Of a DNA stretch of 64,000 nucleotides, positions 1 to 9,085 are shown in pieces (the first letter of the stretch is position 1; each line of letters starts with the position of its first letter). Both the position numbers and the translations under genes were made by a program. Source of the stretch: JBCCQH01 sp039024435. Lineage in GTDB: Bacteria > Bacteroidota > Bacteroidia > J057 > JADKCL01. The DNA lies in NCBI GenBank assembly GCA_039024435.1, contig JBCCQH010000008.1, positions 1 to 64,000 on the forward strand, given 5' to 3'. Below the pieces are notes generated by a model. That model was given only the letters and a program-made list of their open reading frames with translations. It ran no database searches and was not told where the DNA came from.

Positions 1-150
1 GTTCGGCAGGATTGTTCGTCGGGAAATTGGGCGATAAAGTTGAATAGATTCATGGGCAGATTCGAGCTTTGGCCGCAATTTCAACCCGCCGATTGACATC
101 TCGTGTCAAAAGCCGTGGCAAAACCCGTGGCAAAGTTCCGGACAAGCATA

Positions 151-171
151 AAAATTTAAACTGCCTCTTAG
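151..171. repeat. possible solo end of the small inverted-repeat element
   Basis: Positions 154-167 match the 3' terminal sequence of the element found at 4981-5137 with one mismatch (AAATTTAAACTGCC against AAATTTAAACCGCC), and the following TCTTAG resembles the flanks of the other copies. The rest of the element is not recognisable here, so this is either a decayed remnant or chance. Confidence 0.3.
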
Positions 172-174
172 AAA

Positions 175-2145
175 TCAGATCCGGATTTCAGTCATGGGAG
201 TGCGGGGAGGAATGCCTTGGGGCTTCAGCGGTAAAATAACCGCAAAGGTGCTGCCCTGCCCAATTTCACTGGCAACTTCGATCCGGCCCTGAAGCCGTTC
301 CACCAAGGTGCGCACAATCGACAATCCCAAGCCGGTGGACGATTCGCCGGCCGTCGGGCGGGCACTGAGGCGCTGAAATTTCCGGTACATCTTTTTCTGG
401 TCTTCGGCACTCATCCCCGGTCCTTCATCGCGCACCCGGAAGATCGCCTCGCCATTTTCCATTCCCAGCGAAAGGTAGATGGAACGGCCCGGTTGGGTGA
501 ATTTTACCGCATTGGAGACGAGGTTGTCGAGGATGCGCAGGAGCAGTTTCCCATCGGTTTGCAGCCGCACCGGCGTCGGTGGCAACTGCACTTGAATGCC
601 CATCTGCTTGGATCGGGCCTGCTTCGCAAACCCTCGGTATACCTGCTCTAGGGTTTCGTTTCCACAGACTTCCCGCCAGTCGATCTGGGCATTGCTCCGC
701 TCATAGGCGTTAAGTTCAAGCAGATCTTGGATCAAGCGCCCGCCTTCTTCGCTTACTTTGCTGATCATCTGGATAAATTTTTGCTGCTCGTCGGTGAGGG
801 GCCCCACCGAGGCGATCAGTTCCGCGAGGGCGGCCGAGCGGTTGAGCGGGGCCCGGATGTCGTGGGCCACAATGCCGATGAGGCCATCTTTTTCTTGGTT
901 CAGCTCTTCCAGGCGTTGATTTTGGCGTTGGAGTTCGGTGTTTTGTTGCAGGATCTCCTGGCGCTGAACTTCGATCTGCTTGCTTTTGCGCAGGAGTTCT
1001 TTGGTGCTCCGGGAACGTTCCCGATTGCGCAGGAAATAGACCACAAACAGGGCCGTCAACAGACCGAAACTGACCGAAAGTGCCGCGGCGGTCCACTGTA
1101 GGCGCGACCGGCGGGAGTTCAGCAAATCAATTTCCGCTTGCCGGGCTTCCGAGCGGTAAATCGCACTCATTTGTGCAGCCTCAACCGCCCGCTCCGCGGT
1201 GTACAATGAATCGGTAATGTCCCAGGCGAGCCTCAGGTAGTCGTAGGCCCGCTGGGAATTCCCCAAGATTTCGGCGAGTCGACTCTGGATCAGGGCATTT
1301 TCCCGGCGGATCTCAGGATCAGCAAACTCGATCAGGAGGATCTCGGCGGAATCCAGGTAGGCACGGGCAAATTCAAATTCCTTCATTTGCAAGTAGGTTT
1401 CGCCGATATTGGTCAGGGTATTGGCGAAACTGGTAGGACTCCCGTATTCGCGTTTGAAATCCAGGGCAAGATTGAAGTAATGGAACGCCGAATCGATCGC
1501 CCCCATATTCCGGAAAGCGTTGCCCATGTTGTTGCAAGTTGCCCCCATAAATCGAGGACCCATAGTGTCTCCCAGGGCGTAATTCTCGCGGTAGGTCCGG
1601 AGGGCGGCCAGCGTGTCCCCCAATTCCATGTAGGCCACCGCCGTATTGTGCCGTACGATAGCTTCACCCCGCTGACTGTTTGCCTGACGATAATATTCGG
1701 CGGCCCGATCAAATTCTTCAATGGCGATGAGGTAGTCCTTGTTGATTTGATGGACCAGTCCGATGGACATGTAGGTCTTGGCAATGCTTGTGTGGACTTC
1801 CGCCGCCTTGAATTTATCGAGTACCCGGAGGAGCATCTTCATCGCCCGGTCCGCCGCACCGAATTTCATGAAATGGTTCGCGCAGATGAACTCAGCGTCC
1901 GCTAAGAGGAGGGGATCATCCAGCTTTTCCAGCAGAGGAATCGCTTTCTGTACGTATTCCAGACTTTTTTCGGCGTCTCTAAACTGCAGTCTAGCGGCAA
2001 TTGTATAGAGGGTGCGACCTCGCTCTGCCTCCGACTGCGTGGTATCCAGCACGTAATGCAGACTGTCCAGAATTGGATCCGCTGCCCGGCACCGATAACT
2101 CAGTGCCCCGACAAAGAGCATGAAAATGAAAATGATACGGTACAT
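175..2145 (-). CDS. TPR-containing membrane sensor histidine kinase (copy 1)
   Basis: A 656-residue two-component sensor kinase. It has an N-terminal signal or membrane segment (residues 1-21), a tetratricopeptide array at about 40-330, one transmembrane helix at about 350-372, a coiled coil, then HisKA with the phospho-acceptor His in VAHDIRAPLN near residue 427. The HATPase part shows the N box (DNLVSNAVKF), DEGPGMS and TGLGLSIV. No receiver domain is attached, so a separate response regulator elsewhere is expected. It lies downstream of a paralogue in the same orientation, 233 bp apart. The HisKA stretch is identical to that of the paralogue over about 40 residues, and 53 bp are identical at DNA level, which suggests recent duplication or gene conversion. 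The ATG at 2145 directly precedes a signal-like hydrophobic stretch. The signal sensed is unknown. Confidence 0.93.
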   Translation of the reverse strand: MYRIIFIFMLFVGALSYRCRAADPILDSLHYVLDTTQSEAERGRTLYTIAARLQFRDAEKSLEYVQKAIPLLEKLDDPLLLADAEFICANHFMKFGAADRAMKMLLRVLDKFKAAEVHTSIAKTYMSIGLVHQINKDYLIAIEEFDRAAEYYRQANSQRGEAIVRHNTAVAYMELGDTLAALRTYRENYALGDTMGPRFMGATCNNMGNAFRNMGAIDSAFHYFNLALDFKREYGSPTSFANTLTNIGETYLQMKEFEFARAYLDSAEILLIEFADPEIRRENALIQSRLAEILGNSQRAYDYLRLAWDITDSLYTAERAVEAAQMSAIYRSEARQAEIDLLNSRRSRLQWTAAALSVSFGLLTALFVVYFLRNRERSRSTKELLRKSKQIEVQRQEILQQNTELQRQNQRLEELNQEKDGLIGIVAHDIRAPLNRSAALAELIASVGPLTDEQQKFIQMISKVSEEGGRLIQDLLELNAYERSNAQIDWREVCGNETLEQVYRGFAKQARSKQMGIQVQLPPTPVRLQTDGKLLLRILDNLVSNAVKFTQPGRSIYLSLGMENGEAIFRVRDEGPGMSAEDQKKMYRKFQRLSARPTAGESSTGLGLSIVRTLVERLQGRIEVASEIGQGSTFAVILPLKPQGIPPRTPMTEIRI

Positions 2146-2378
2146 AAAACCTAGGGCAAGACTAAATGCAGCCTGGATGAAGTAAAAAATTTAGGATCTG
2201 TCTTTTATCGACACGTTGGGCTTTCTGACAAACGAAATGCTTCAAACAGACCGATGGACACAAAAATGCTTACGGTAGATCCAAGGTAAGCAGATATGGG
2301 ACAGAAATCAACCCTGGCTTGACCGAATGCGCGTCGCCGATATTTTCGGAGAATCCGAATTTAGCCGTAGCGGGGGGG

Positions 2379-4367
2379 CTACCCCAATGCGGGAGCGGGA
2401 TCACCTTTGGGGATCGGGGTGGACTCGGCGGAAATGGGAATGGCCACGGTAAACGTGGTGCCCACGCCGACCTCACTCTGCAGGGCGAGCTGGCCTTTTA
2501 AGCGCTCCACCAGAGTCTTGACGATCGACAATCCGAGACCGGTCGAGGATTCTCCCCCGGTGGGCCGGGCACTGAGGCGCTGAAATTTACGGAACATCTT
2601 TTTCCGGTCTTCTTCGCTGATGCCTTGTCCTTCGTCTTGGATGAGAAATACTACCTGCCGGTCGTCCTGACGCAGCTTCAAGTAAATGTTTTTGCCCGAA
2701 TGGGTAAACTTCACGGCATTGGAAATCAGATTGTCGAGGACCCGGATCAGCAGCTTCTCATCGGTGACAATCGGGCACTTGTGGGACAGCGTCGCGACGT
2801 GGATCTGCAGGTTTTTGCGTTCGGCCTTGGTGGCAAATCCGTGGGCGGCGTGCTGCAAAACTTCGTTGGCGTCCACCGTATTGCGTTCGATGCGGGCGTC
2901 GCGCCGCTCGTAGGCGTTCAATTCCAGCAAATCTTGAATGAGCCGCCCCCCATCTTCGCTGACTTTACCGATCATGTCCACAAATTTGCGCTGTTCATCG
3001 GTCAGTGGTCCCACCGAGGCAATCAGTTCGGCGAGGGCCGCCGAGCGGTTGAGGGGGGCCCGGATGTCGTGGGCCACAATGCCGATGAGGCCATCTTTTT
3101 CTTGGTTGAGTTCTTCCAAACGCTGATTTTTGCGTTGCAACTCCTCATTTTGCGAACTGATTTCTGTCTTCTGACGCTCGATCTCGAGACCTTGGGCCAG
3201 CAATTCATTGGTGGCGCGGGTACGTTCCCGAAACCGGAGAATGGTGGCCACAAACAAAATTCCCAGCAAAATCACTCCGCCGATGAGGCCAAATATGATC
3301 ATCCGGGTGTGAAGTTGGTCGGCATCCGCAATGGCCTTTTCCTGGCTGAGGATGTCGATTTGTGCTTGCTGAGATTCGGTTTGATAGGCCGCATTGAGCT
3401 CGGAAATGCTCCGGGCGCGTTTGGCATCCAGAAATGAATCTTTCAGTAGAATCCGTTTTTCCGCATATTCGTACGCCAAATCAAACCGACCCAAGGCAGC
3501 GGCCCACTGGGAGCGATAGCCATAGTGCTCAATTTGGAACCTAATCTGCCCGGATTCCAGGGCCAGAGTTTCGGCGGAGTCCAGGTACATCAGGGCCTGG
3601 TCATAGCTCTGACGGTCCAGGTAAGTCGCCGCCAAATTGTTGTAAGTATTTGCCAATGACCCGCCGTAGCCAATTTCCCGCTTGACGACCAGCGCCTTTT
3701 CAAAGTAATGAATGGCGGAGTCCCCCTCCCCCAGTTTGCGGTAAATATTGCCAATGTTGTTGTAAGTCGCCGCCCGCAAAAGTGGCGTCACCACCGAATC
3801 CACCGAGATCACTTCCCGGTAACGCTCCAAGGCCTCCTGTTCTCGGTTGATCAGCGACATGACCCGCGCCAGGGAAAATTGGGCGTTGGCCACGCCCTTC
3901 ATTCGCCCCATGGAGCGGTACTTCAGCTCCGCCAACTGGAAACTGGCCATGGCGAGCTTGTGATCCTCGGTAGCCCCCTGCAGATTCCCGATTGCCATGT
4001 GGGTGCGCGCCAATTCCAGTGTGTCGTCAAATCTCTGAAAGCTACGCAGCGCTTCGTACAACAAGACGGCCGCTCGATCTCCGGCTCCCAGGCGGTCGTA
4101 GATATTGCCTTCCAGCAACTTTCCGCGCGCAACCGCCCATTCATCGTTGTTTTGATCGGCGGTCTTTTCCGCCTTGCCCAGCCATTCCAGGGATTTGCGG
4201 TAATCCCGGTGGCTCAAGTAATCGGCCAAGACGAGCATGGATCTAACCCGCACGGAGTCGTCGGACACCGTGTCAATTTCGTGGCGCAAGCTATCTAAGA
4301 CCGCATTGGCGGCAAAAATATTTGCTCCCATCAATACCAGAAGGCAAACGATGAGTATTCGATGCAT
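2379..4367 (-). CDS. TPR-containing membrane sensor histidine kinase (copy 2)
   Basis: A 662-residue paralogue of the preceding kinase with the same architecture: signal peptide (1-20), TPR array at about 40-330, one transmembrane helix at about 352-375, coiled coil, HisKA (VAHDIRAPLN, His near 432) and HATPase (DNLISNAVKF, DEGQGIS, TGLGLSIV). The TPR halves of the two proteins are clearly diverged while the dimerisation/phospho-transfer helices are almost identical. That pattern fits two sensors with different inputs that may feed the same response regulator. No regulator gene is adjacent within the window. The start is the ATG at 4367, followed at once by the signal sequence. Confidence 0.93.
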   Translation of the reverse strand: MHRILIVCLLVLMGANIFAANAVLDSLRHEIDTVSDDSVRVRSMLVLADYLSHRDYRKSLEWLGKAEKTADQNNDEWAVARGKLLEGNIYDRLGAGDRAAVLLYEALRSFQRFDDTLELARTHMAIGNLQGATEDHKLAMASFQLAELKYRSMGRMKGVANAQFSLARVMSLINREQEALERYREVISVDSVVTPLLRAATYNNIGNIYRKLGEGDSAIHYFEKALVVKREIGYGGSLANTYNNLAATYLDRQSYDQALMYLDSAETLALESGQIRFQIEHYGYRSQWAAALGRFDLAYEYAEKRILLKDSFLDAKRARSISELNAAYQTESQQAQIDILSQEKAIADADQLHTRMIIFGLIGGVILLGILFVATILRFRERTRATNELLAQGLEIERQKTEISSQNEELQRKNQRLEELNQEKDGLIGIVAHDIRAPLNRSAALAELIASVGPLTDEQRKFVDMIGKVSEDGGRLIQDLLELNAYERRDARIERNTVDANEVLQHAAHGFATKAERKNLQIHVATLSHKCPIVTDEKLLIRVLDNLISNAVKFTHSGKNIYLKLRQDDRQVVFLIQDEGQGISEEDRKKMFRKFQRLSARPTGGESSTGLGLSIVKTLVERLKGQLALQSEVGVGTTFTVAIPISAESTPIPKGDPAPALG

Positions 4368-4790
4368 ACCTTAAATCGGTACAAAATTACCTGATAGACG
4401 TTCGTGGGCTAGTTTTTGCGTATTCGTTAGGGTCGAATTTACCTCAAATCTCAGCATTTTTCAACTTTAAGCATTGCAAATGGCATTTCTGAGAGAAATC
4501 TTCAAGAATTTTGCCGCCAATGCTCTGAACCGAAGCCGTTTATATTTTTTCCACACTTAATTCTCCTTTGTCAGGGTAAAAAAACACCCCCCGTCTTCGG
4601 CAACGCGCCAGGGAGCAGTGAAGAGATCGCGATGGACAAGTAGCGATCTCGGGCGGTGCCGTATGGAGCCGGAAAAGCAGCCTCGCTAGAAATCACTGCG
4701 TATTCCTCGCGATCTCCTTTGTCGCGCGTCGCAAAGACACAACTGAGGAAATTTGGGCAGAAATGCAAATCTGAAAAAGTAGAATTAGGC

Positions 4791-4973
4791 GGCGGTTTAA
4801 AATTGGTTTGTGAAATTTGCGAGCGCAGATTTTTTGTCCCTCGAAGCTCATTTTGGAGTGTGCAGCCCAAGTTCTGAGCTGCGCCAGCTCGCTCCGAAAA
4901 TGGACGAGAAAATAGCGGAAGAGGGGCGGAAAAAGGTGCCATAACAAAATGGCAGAATTAATTTTAAACCGCC
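4791..4973 (+). repeat. MITE-like inverted-repeat element, copy A (183 bp)
   Basis: The element is bounded by a perfect 14-bp terminal inverted repeat, GGCGGTTTAAAATT at 4791-4804 and its complement at 4960-4973. It shares most of its length with copies B (4981-5137) and C (34514-34671). Copy A differs in the middle: where B and C carry an 18-bp CCATAGC...GCTATGG palindrome, it has about 43 bp with a different GCAGC/GCTGC hairpin, making it 26 bp longer. It encodes no protein, so it would need a transposase supplied elsewhere. Confidence 0.75.
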
Positions 4974-4980
4974 GCAAAGA

Positions 4981-5137
4981 GGCTGTTTAAAATTGGTTTG
5001 TGAAATTTGCTGGTGCATATGTTTTTTCCATCGAAGCTCATTTTGGAGTCCATAGCCAAAGCTATGGGCGAGAAAATAGCTGAAGAGAGTCGGAAAAAGA
5101 TGCCATAGCAAAATCACAGGATTAAATTTAAACCGCC
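4981..5137 (+). repeat. MITE-like inverted-repeat element, copy B (157 bp)
   Basis: This copy begins 7 bp after copy A ends, in the same orientation. Its left end (GGCTGTTTAAA) has one change from the consensus GGCGGTTTAAA, and its right end is TTTAAACCGCC. The centre holds the perfect palindrome CCATAGC-CAAA-GCTATGG at about 5050-5067. It is nearly the same length as copy C at 34514-34671 (158 bp) and highly similar to it. Confidence 0.8.
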
Positions 5138-5254
5138 GCTAAGAGATGAGCCATTGATTGCGTGGTATACTCCGCTTCTTGGTACGGGTTCTCGCACTGG
5201 CGGGGGGAAAGCTTGGCAACGGCCGGCGCCACGAAAAAAGCAAACAAGCCCAAA

Positions 5255-6073
5255 TCAACGCAGGCGCCGGACCGCGTCCACCATGGTCTGAATCCGCCGG
5301 GCTTCCGGGGGATTGCGCCAGTCATCATCCGCTTTCATCCAAGATCCCACGATGACTCCATCGCAAACGGGAAAATACGCTTCCAGGATCACGGGATTGA
5401 TTCCAGAGCCGATCAATACCGGCAGATGGCTGGCGAGGCGGACGGCTTGCCCATCCTCGGGGCGGGCCGGACTCCCGGTGGCGACCCCGGTCACGATCAA
5501 AGCATCGCTGCGGAAAAACTCAGCCGCGCGCGCCGTTTCCCCCAAGTCTACGTCGGCGGTTGTAGCGTGGGCGCTGTGCTTTTTCTTAATGTCCGTGAAG
5601 ATCTGTACGTGCTCGGCCCCGATTTGTTTGCGGTAGCGCAGCAGTCGGCCCGCATCCGAACCGATCCAGCCTTCATCGGCTACGTGACCAAACACGAATC
5701 CTTCCGCCCGGATGAAATCTGCGCCCGCCACCAGGGCTGCGGCGAGGGCGGCTTGGTTGGCGCCGGCCAGGATTTGCAGCCCTAGGGGCCCGGTCCATAC
5801 GGCACGCACCGCCCGGGCGATAACCGCCATTGCGGTACTGATTTCGTGTCCCACCACGCGATTGAGGTAGGGCGCATCGTGCATGTTCTCGATGATGATG
5901 CCGTCGACGCCATGGTCCCGGTACAATTCCGCCTCGGAGATTGCTTGCGCGATCACCGCTTCCATTTGCCCGCCGTAAGCGGGCGTTCCCGGCAAGGCGG
6001 CAACGTGAATCATGGCGATTACCGGACAGCGTTCCGGAAACAGCGTGCGAAAACGGGCGGGAAGGTCTTTCAT
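5255..6073 (-). CDS. BtpA/SgcQ family TIM-barrel protein
   Basis: A 272-residue cytoplasmic protein of the BtpA/SgcQ family. Family hallmarks are visible: an N-terminal VIAMIHVAALPGTP, then DGIIIENMHDAPY, and later GVATGSPA and LIGSGINP strand-loop motifs of a TIM barrel. Cyanobacterial BtpA is linked to photosystem I accumulation, while SgcQ belongs to a sugar-utilisation operon of enteric bacteria, so the biochemical role is unsettled. Here it is the last gene of a tight minus-strand set with pgmB and a GH65 phosphorylase (26 bp after the phosphorylase stop), which points to carbohydrate metabolism. No photosynthesis gene is nearby. Length is normal for the family and no signal peptide is seen. 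Confidence 0.85.
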   Translation of the reverse strand: MKDLPARFRTLFPERCPVIAMIHVAALPGTPAYGGQMEAVIAQAISEAELYRDHGVDGIIIENMHDAPYLNRVVGHEISTAMAVIARAVRAVWTGPLGLQILAGANQAALAAALVAGADFIRAEGFVFGHVADEGWIGSDAGRLLRYRKQIGAEHVQIFTDIKKKHSAHATTADVDLGETARAAEFFRSDALIVTGVATGSPARPEDGQAVRLASHLPVLIGSGINPVILEAYFPVCDGVIVGSWMKADDDWRNPPEARRIQTMVDAVRRLR

Positions 6074-6099
6074 TCCCCGAAAATATCACTTTCCGCCAC

Positions 6100-8409
6100 T
6101 CAGGACAACTCGATGCGCAAACTGCCGTGTCCTTGAATGCCGTATTCCCGACCGTGAACCACAAAATCGAGGGGGACTTCGCTTTCGTTTTCGATCCGAA
6201 CCTGGCCTTTTTCTACCTTGAAGCGCAGAAGGCGCCCCCGGAATCCGATTTTGAAGGTGTACGACTTCCAGTTGGCGGTGATGAAGGGCGCAAAGTTTAA
6301 ACGCCCATCGATCACGCGCATTCCGGCAAATCCTTTGACGATGCTCATCCAGGAACCGGCCATGCTGGTGATGTGCAGCCCGTCCTCGGTGTCGTTGTTG
6401 TAGTCGTCGAGGTCCAGGCGGGCGGTGCGCAAGTAGAACTCGTAGGCTTTTTCCTCCAAACCGATCTTCGCGGCCAAAATCGAGTGTACGCACGGCGAAA
6501 GCGAGGATTCGTGTACGGTAAGTGGCTCGTAAAACTCATAGTTCCGGCGAATGGTCGCCTCGTCGTACTCGTGCTCCAAGAAATAGAGCCCCTGCAGGAC
6601 ATCGGCCTGTTTGATGTAGGGCGAACGCAGGATCCGGTCCCAGGACCAGTTCTGGTTGAGCGGCAGGTGCTTGCGCTCCAGATCGGCCACCCGGGTCAGG
6701 TCTTTGTCCATGAAGCCATCCTGCTGCAAGAAAATGTTCCGGTTTTCTTCGACCGGGTAATACATATTGTCGATGATGTCCTGCCACTTGCCGGGCTCGT
6801 GGTCCTGAAATTTCAGGCGCTCCAGGAGGGCGTCCAGCTTTTGGGGGTTGCGCTCACGGACGTAGGCGATGCTTTTCAACGTGTATTCCAAGCACCAGGC
6901 GGCAATCCGATTGGTATACCAGTTGTTGTTGACGTTATTCTCGTATTCATTCGGACCGGTCACCCCGAGCATGACCCACTTGCCCTTGGGCTCGGAGAGA
7001 TTGACCCGCTGGGTCCAGAACCGAGCGATCCCAATCAGGACTTCGAGGCCGTAATCGACGAGGTAGTCGGCCTCACCAGTGTAGCGGATGTAATCAAAAA
7101 TGGCGTAGGCAATGGCGCCGTTCCGGTGGATCTCCTCAAAGGTAATCTCCCACTCGTTGTGGCATTCTTCACCATTCATCGTGACCATCGGATAGAGGGC
7201 CGCACCGTCGGAAAATCCGAGTTTTTCCGCGTTTTCGATCGCCTTCTGCAGGTGCTTGTAGCGGTACCGCAGCAGGTTGCGCGGCACTTGCGGCTCGGCG
7301 GTGCTCAGATAAAAGGCCAGGCAGTAAGCTTCGGTATCCCAGTAGGTACTGCCGCCGTATTTTTCCCCGGTGAAACCTTTCGGACCGATGTTCAGGCGCT
7401 CATCTTTCCCGGAATAGGTCTGGTTGAGCTGAAAAATATTGAAGCGGATGCCCTGCTGGGCGGCGACGTCACCTTCAATGGCGATGTCGCCCTGCTCCCA
7501 CTTGCGTCCCCAGGCGGTGGATTGCTCCTGAAACATCTGATCGAAGCCTTTGGCGTGGACGTCGGCCACTACCGCCTGACAATAGGCGGCGATTTTGTCC
7601 TTGGGGTGGTTCTCGGACGAAAGGTTGGCCGCATATTTTTCAATGCGCAAGGTCTGGCCTTGCTTCAGGGCGACGCTGCCCACGTGGGCGATGTATTTTT
7701 CCTGGGTTTCCACCCGGAATCCGGGGTCGACCGCACTATCATCGATGAATACGTCGGTCGCCATTCCGGAGCAGAGGTAGAAGTCCAGTTTTTTCGTCCG
7801 CGCGGTGAGCGTGGCGATTTTCCCGGTGCTGCCTTTGGCAACTTCATCCCAAAATTTCTCCTCGTAGTTTGCATCTTGGTTCACGACATCGGCGTCGAGC
7901 AGGCTGGTGATACGGATCTCCCCGGTGAAGTTGAGCGCTTTGATTTCGTAGCGAATGGCGCCCGCCTCATCGTCCACCAGGCTGCAAAACCGCGTAGAGC
8001 GCAACTCGATTTCTTTGCCTTGGGCGGTCTTGGCGGTGGCGGTCCGCCGCAGGTAGCCTTCCTTCATGTGAAGTTCCCGGCGAAATGCCCGGATGGTACA
8101 CTGCGCCAGGTCCAATTCTTCACCATCGATTTGAATGCGGATCCCAATCCAGTTGGTGGCGTTGAGCACTTTGGCGAAGTATTCGGGATAACCATTCTTC
8201 CACCACCCTACGCGAGTCTTGTCCGGATAGTAGATGCCGGCCACGTAGCTGCCCGGAAGGCTATCGCCAGAGTAATGTTCTTCAAAATTGGCCCGCTGAC
8301 CCATTTTTCCGTTGCCCAGGCTGAAAATGCTCTCGGAAATGCGGTTGTGCTCGGGGACAAAACCGTCCTCGATGATGCGCCAGGGATCGGGGTGGATGTA
8401 GTTTTTCAT
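6100..8409 (-). CDS. glycoside hydrolase family 65 disaccharide phosphorylase (maltose phosphorylase-like)
   Basis: A 769-residue GH65 enzyme that would cleave an alpha-linked glucose disaccharide with phosphate to give glucose and beta-glucose 1-phosphate. It has the N-terminal beta-sandwich (about 1-260) opening with WRIIEDGF and SLGNGKMGQRANFEE, an (alpha/alpha)6 catalytic barrel with the acidic segment CHNEWEITFEEIHRNGAIAY near 410-425 that carries the family's general acid, and a C-terminal beta-sheet domain. The open frame continues 64 codons upstream, but that part overlaps pgmB and is unlike the family, so the ATG at 8409 (protein MKNYIHPDPW) is preferred. pgmB ends 25 bp upstream, and its product consumes beta-glucose 1-phosphate. 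Exact substrate (maltose, kojibiose, nigerose or trehalose) cannot be fixed from sequence by eye. No signal peptide, so cytoplasmic. Confidence 0.95.
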   Translation of the reverse strand: MKNYIHPDPWRIIEDGFVPEHNRISESIFSLGNGKMGQRANFEEHYSGDSLPGSYVAGIYYPDKTRVGWWKNGYPEYFAKVLNATNWIGIRIQIDGEELDLAQCTIRAFRRELHMKEGYLRRTATAKTAQGKEIELRSTRFCSLVDDEAGAIRYEIKALNFTGEIRITSLLDADVVNQDANYEEKFWDEVAKGSTGKIATLTARTKKLDFYLCSGMATDVFIDDSAVDPGFRVETQEKYIAHVGSVALKQGQTLRIEKYAANLSSENHPKDKIAAYCQAVVADVHAKGFDQMFQEQSTAWGRKWEQGDIAIEGDVAAQQGIRFNIFQLNQTYSGKDERLNIGPKGFTGEKYGGSTYWDTEAYCLAFYLSTAEPQVPRNLLRYRYKHLQKAIENAEKLGFSDGAALYPMVTMNGEECHNEWEITFEEIHRNGAIAYAIFDYIRYTGEADYLVDYGLEVLIGIARFWTQRVNLSEPKGKWVMLGVTGPNEYENNVNNNWYTNRIAAWCLEYTLKSIAYVRERNPQKLDALLERLKFQDHEPGKWQDIIDNMYYPVEENRNIFLQQDGFMDKDLTRVADLERKHLPLNQNWSWDRILRSPYIKQADVLQGLYFLEHEYDEATIRRNYEFYEPLTVHESSLSPCVHSILAAKIGLEEKAYEFYLRTARLDLDDYNNDTEDGLHITSMAGSWMSIVKGFAGMRVIDGRLNFAPFITANWKSYTFKIGFRGRLLRFKVEKGQVRIENESEVPLDFVVHGREYGIQGHGSLRIELS

Positions 8410-8434
8410 ATTGATGGAAATGGGGGAATTGGGA

Positions 8435-9085
8435 TTACAAGTTGAGGACTGCGGGATCAAATTCCGCGATCGAGGGTACAACGAAATGGGCGGCGCTGAG
8501 GTTTCTCGGAGATCCGATTCCCACCGCAACCATGCCCCCGGCGATGGCCCCCGCGACACCGGCCACGGCATCTTCAAACACCACGCAGTGTGCCGGCGCA
8601 ACCTCCAAATCCGAGGCCGCAGTCAGAAATACTTCGGGATCGGGCTTGGCCCTGACCGTTCGATTCCCGTCCACAATGGCCGCAAACATGCGATTGAGGC
8701 CGGTGACCTCCAGGATACGGGGCGCATTTTTACTCGCCGAGGCCAGCGCCAATTTGTAGCCCTTGCCTTGCAGGTAATCCAGCAAGTCACGGACCCCCGG
8801 GAGTACGTCTTCGGATTCCATCCCGGAGATGAGTTCTACATACCAGGCGTTTTTGCGGGTGGCCCAAGCAAGTTTCTGCGCATCATCCGCTTTTATGCCA
8901 CCAATTTCCAGCAGCAGATCGAGGGCGCGCATCCGGCTTACCCCTTTCAGCCGCTCATTTTGGGATTCATCGAAGGAAAATCCGAGTTCAGCGGCCAGGC
9001 GACCCCAGGCCTGAAAGTGGAAAACCGCCGTGTCGACCAGGACCCCGTCCAGGTCAAAAATACAAGCTTGAATTTCGCTGTTCAT
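8435..9085 (-). CDS. pgmB: beta-phosphoglucomutase (HAD superfamily)
   Basis: A 216-residue HAD-family mutase that converts beta-glucose 1-phosphate to glucose 6-phosphate. The nucleophile motif is DLDGVLVDTA with the Asp pair at residues 11 and 13, followed by the cap domain, the Ser motif LALASASKNA, the Lys region KPDPEVF and the FEDAVAGVAGAIAGGM acidic motif. The cap carries the LKGVSRMRAL pattern typical of beta-phosphoglucomutases rather than general phosphatases. It is the first gene of the pgmB-GH65-btpA operon and links phosphorolysis of a disaccharide to glycolysis. Confidence 0.94.
   Translation of the reverse strand: MNSEIQACIFDLDGVLVDTAVFHFQAWGRLAAELGFSFDESQNERLKGVSRMRALDLLLEIGGIKADDAQKLAWATRKNAWYVELISGMESEDVLPGVRDLLDYLQGKGYKLALASASKNAPRILEVTGLNRMFAAIVDGNRTVRAKPDPEVFLTAASDLEVAPAHCVVFEDAVAGVAGAIAGGMVAVGIGSPRNLSAAHFVVPSIAEFDPAVLNL

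Larger units (their letters stand above)
4368..5254. other. non-coding region carrying two copies of a small repeat
   Basis: No convincing gene is seen in these 887 bp. Short open frames are present on both strands but overlap the repeats and resemble no protein. Positions 4368-4790 are AT-rich at first (upstream region of the kinase at 4367) and hold nothing else recognisable. Positions 4791-5137 are the two repeat copies listed separately. Confidence 0.7.

Noticed and set aside
112..136. Repeated CCGTGGCAAA near the left edge as possible MraZ boxes
   Set aside because: Only two copies are present at 11-bp distance, behind a gene end, with no promoter or mraZ gene nearby.
4571..5117. Short minus-strand frames of 89-123 codons
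   Set aside because: They run through the repeat copies and are similar to each other only because the repeat is duplicated; no protein-like features.
6373..8445. Very long open frame (690 codons) on the plus strand opposite the GH65 gene
   Set aside because: It is exactly antisense to a clear GH65 enzyme, its translation has no domain-like pattern, and high GC with biased third positions easily creates such frames.
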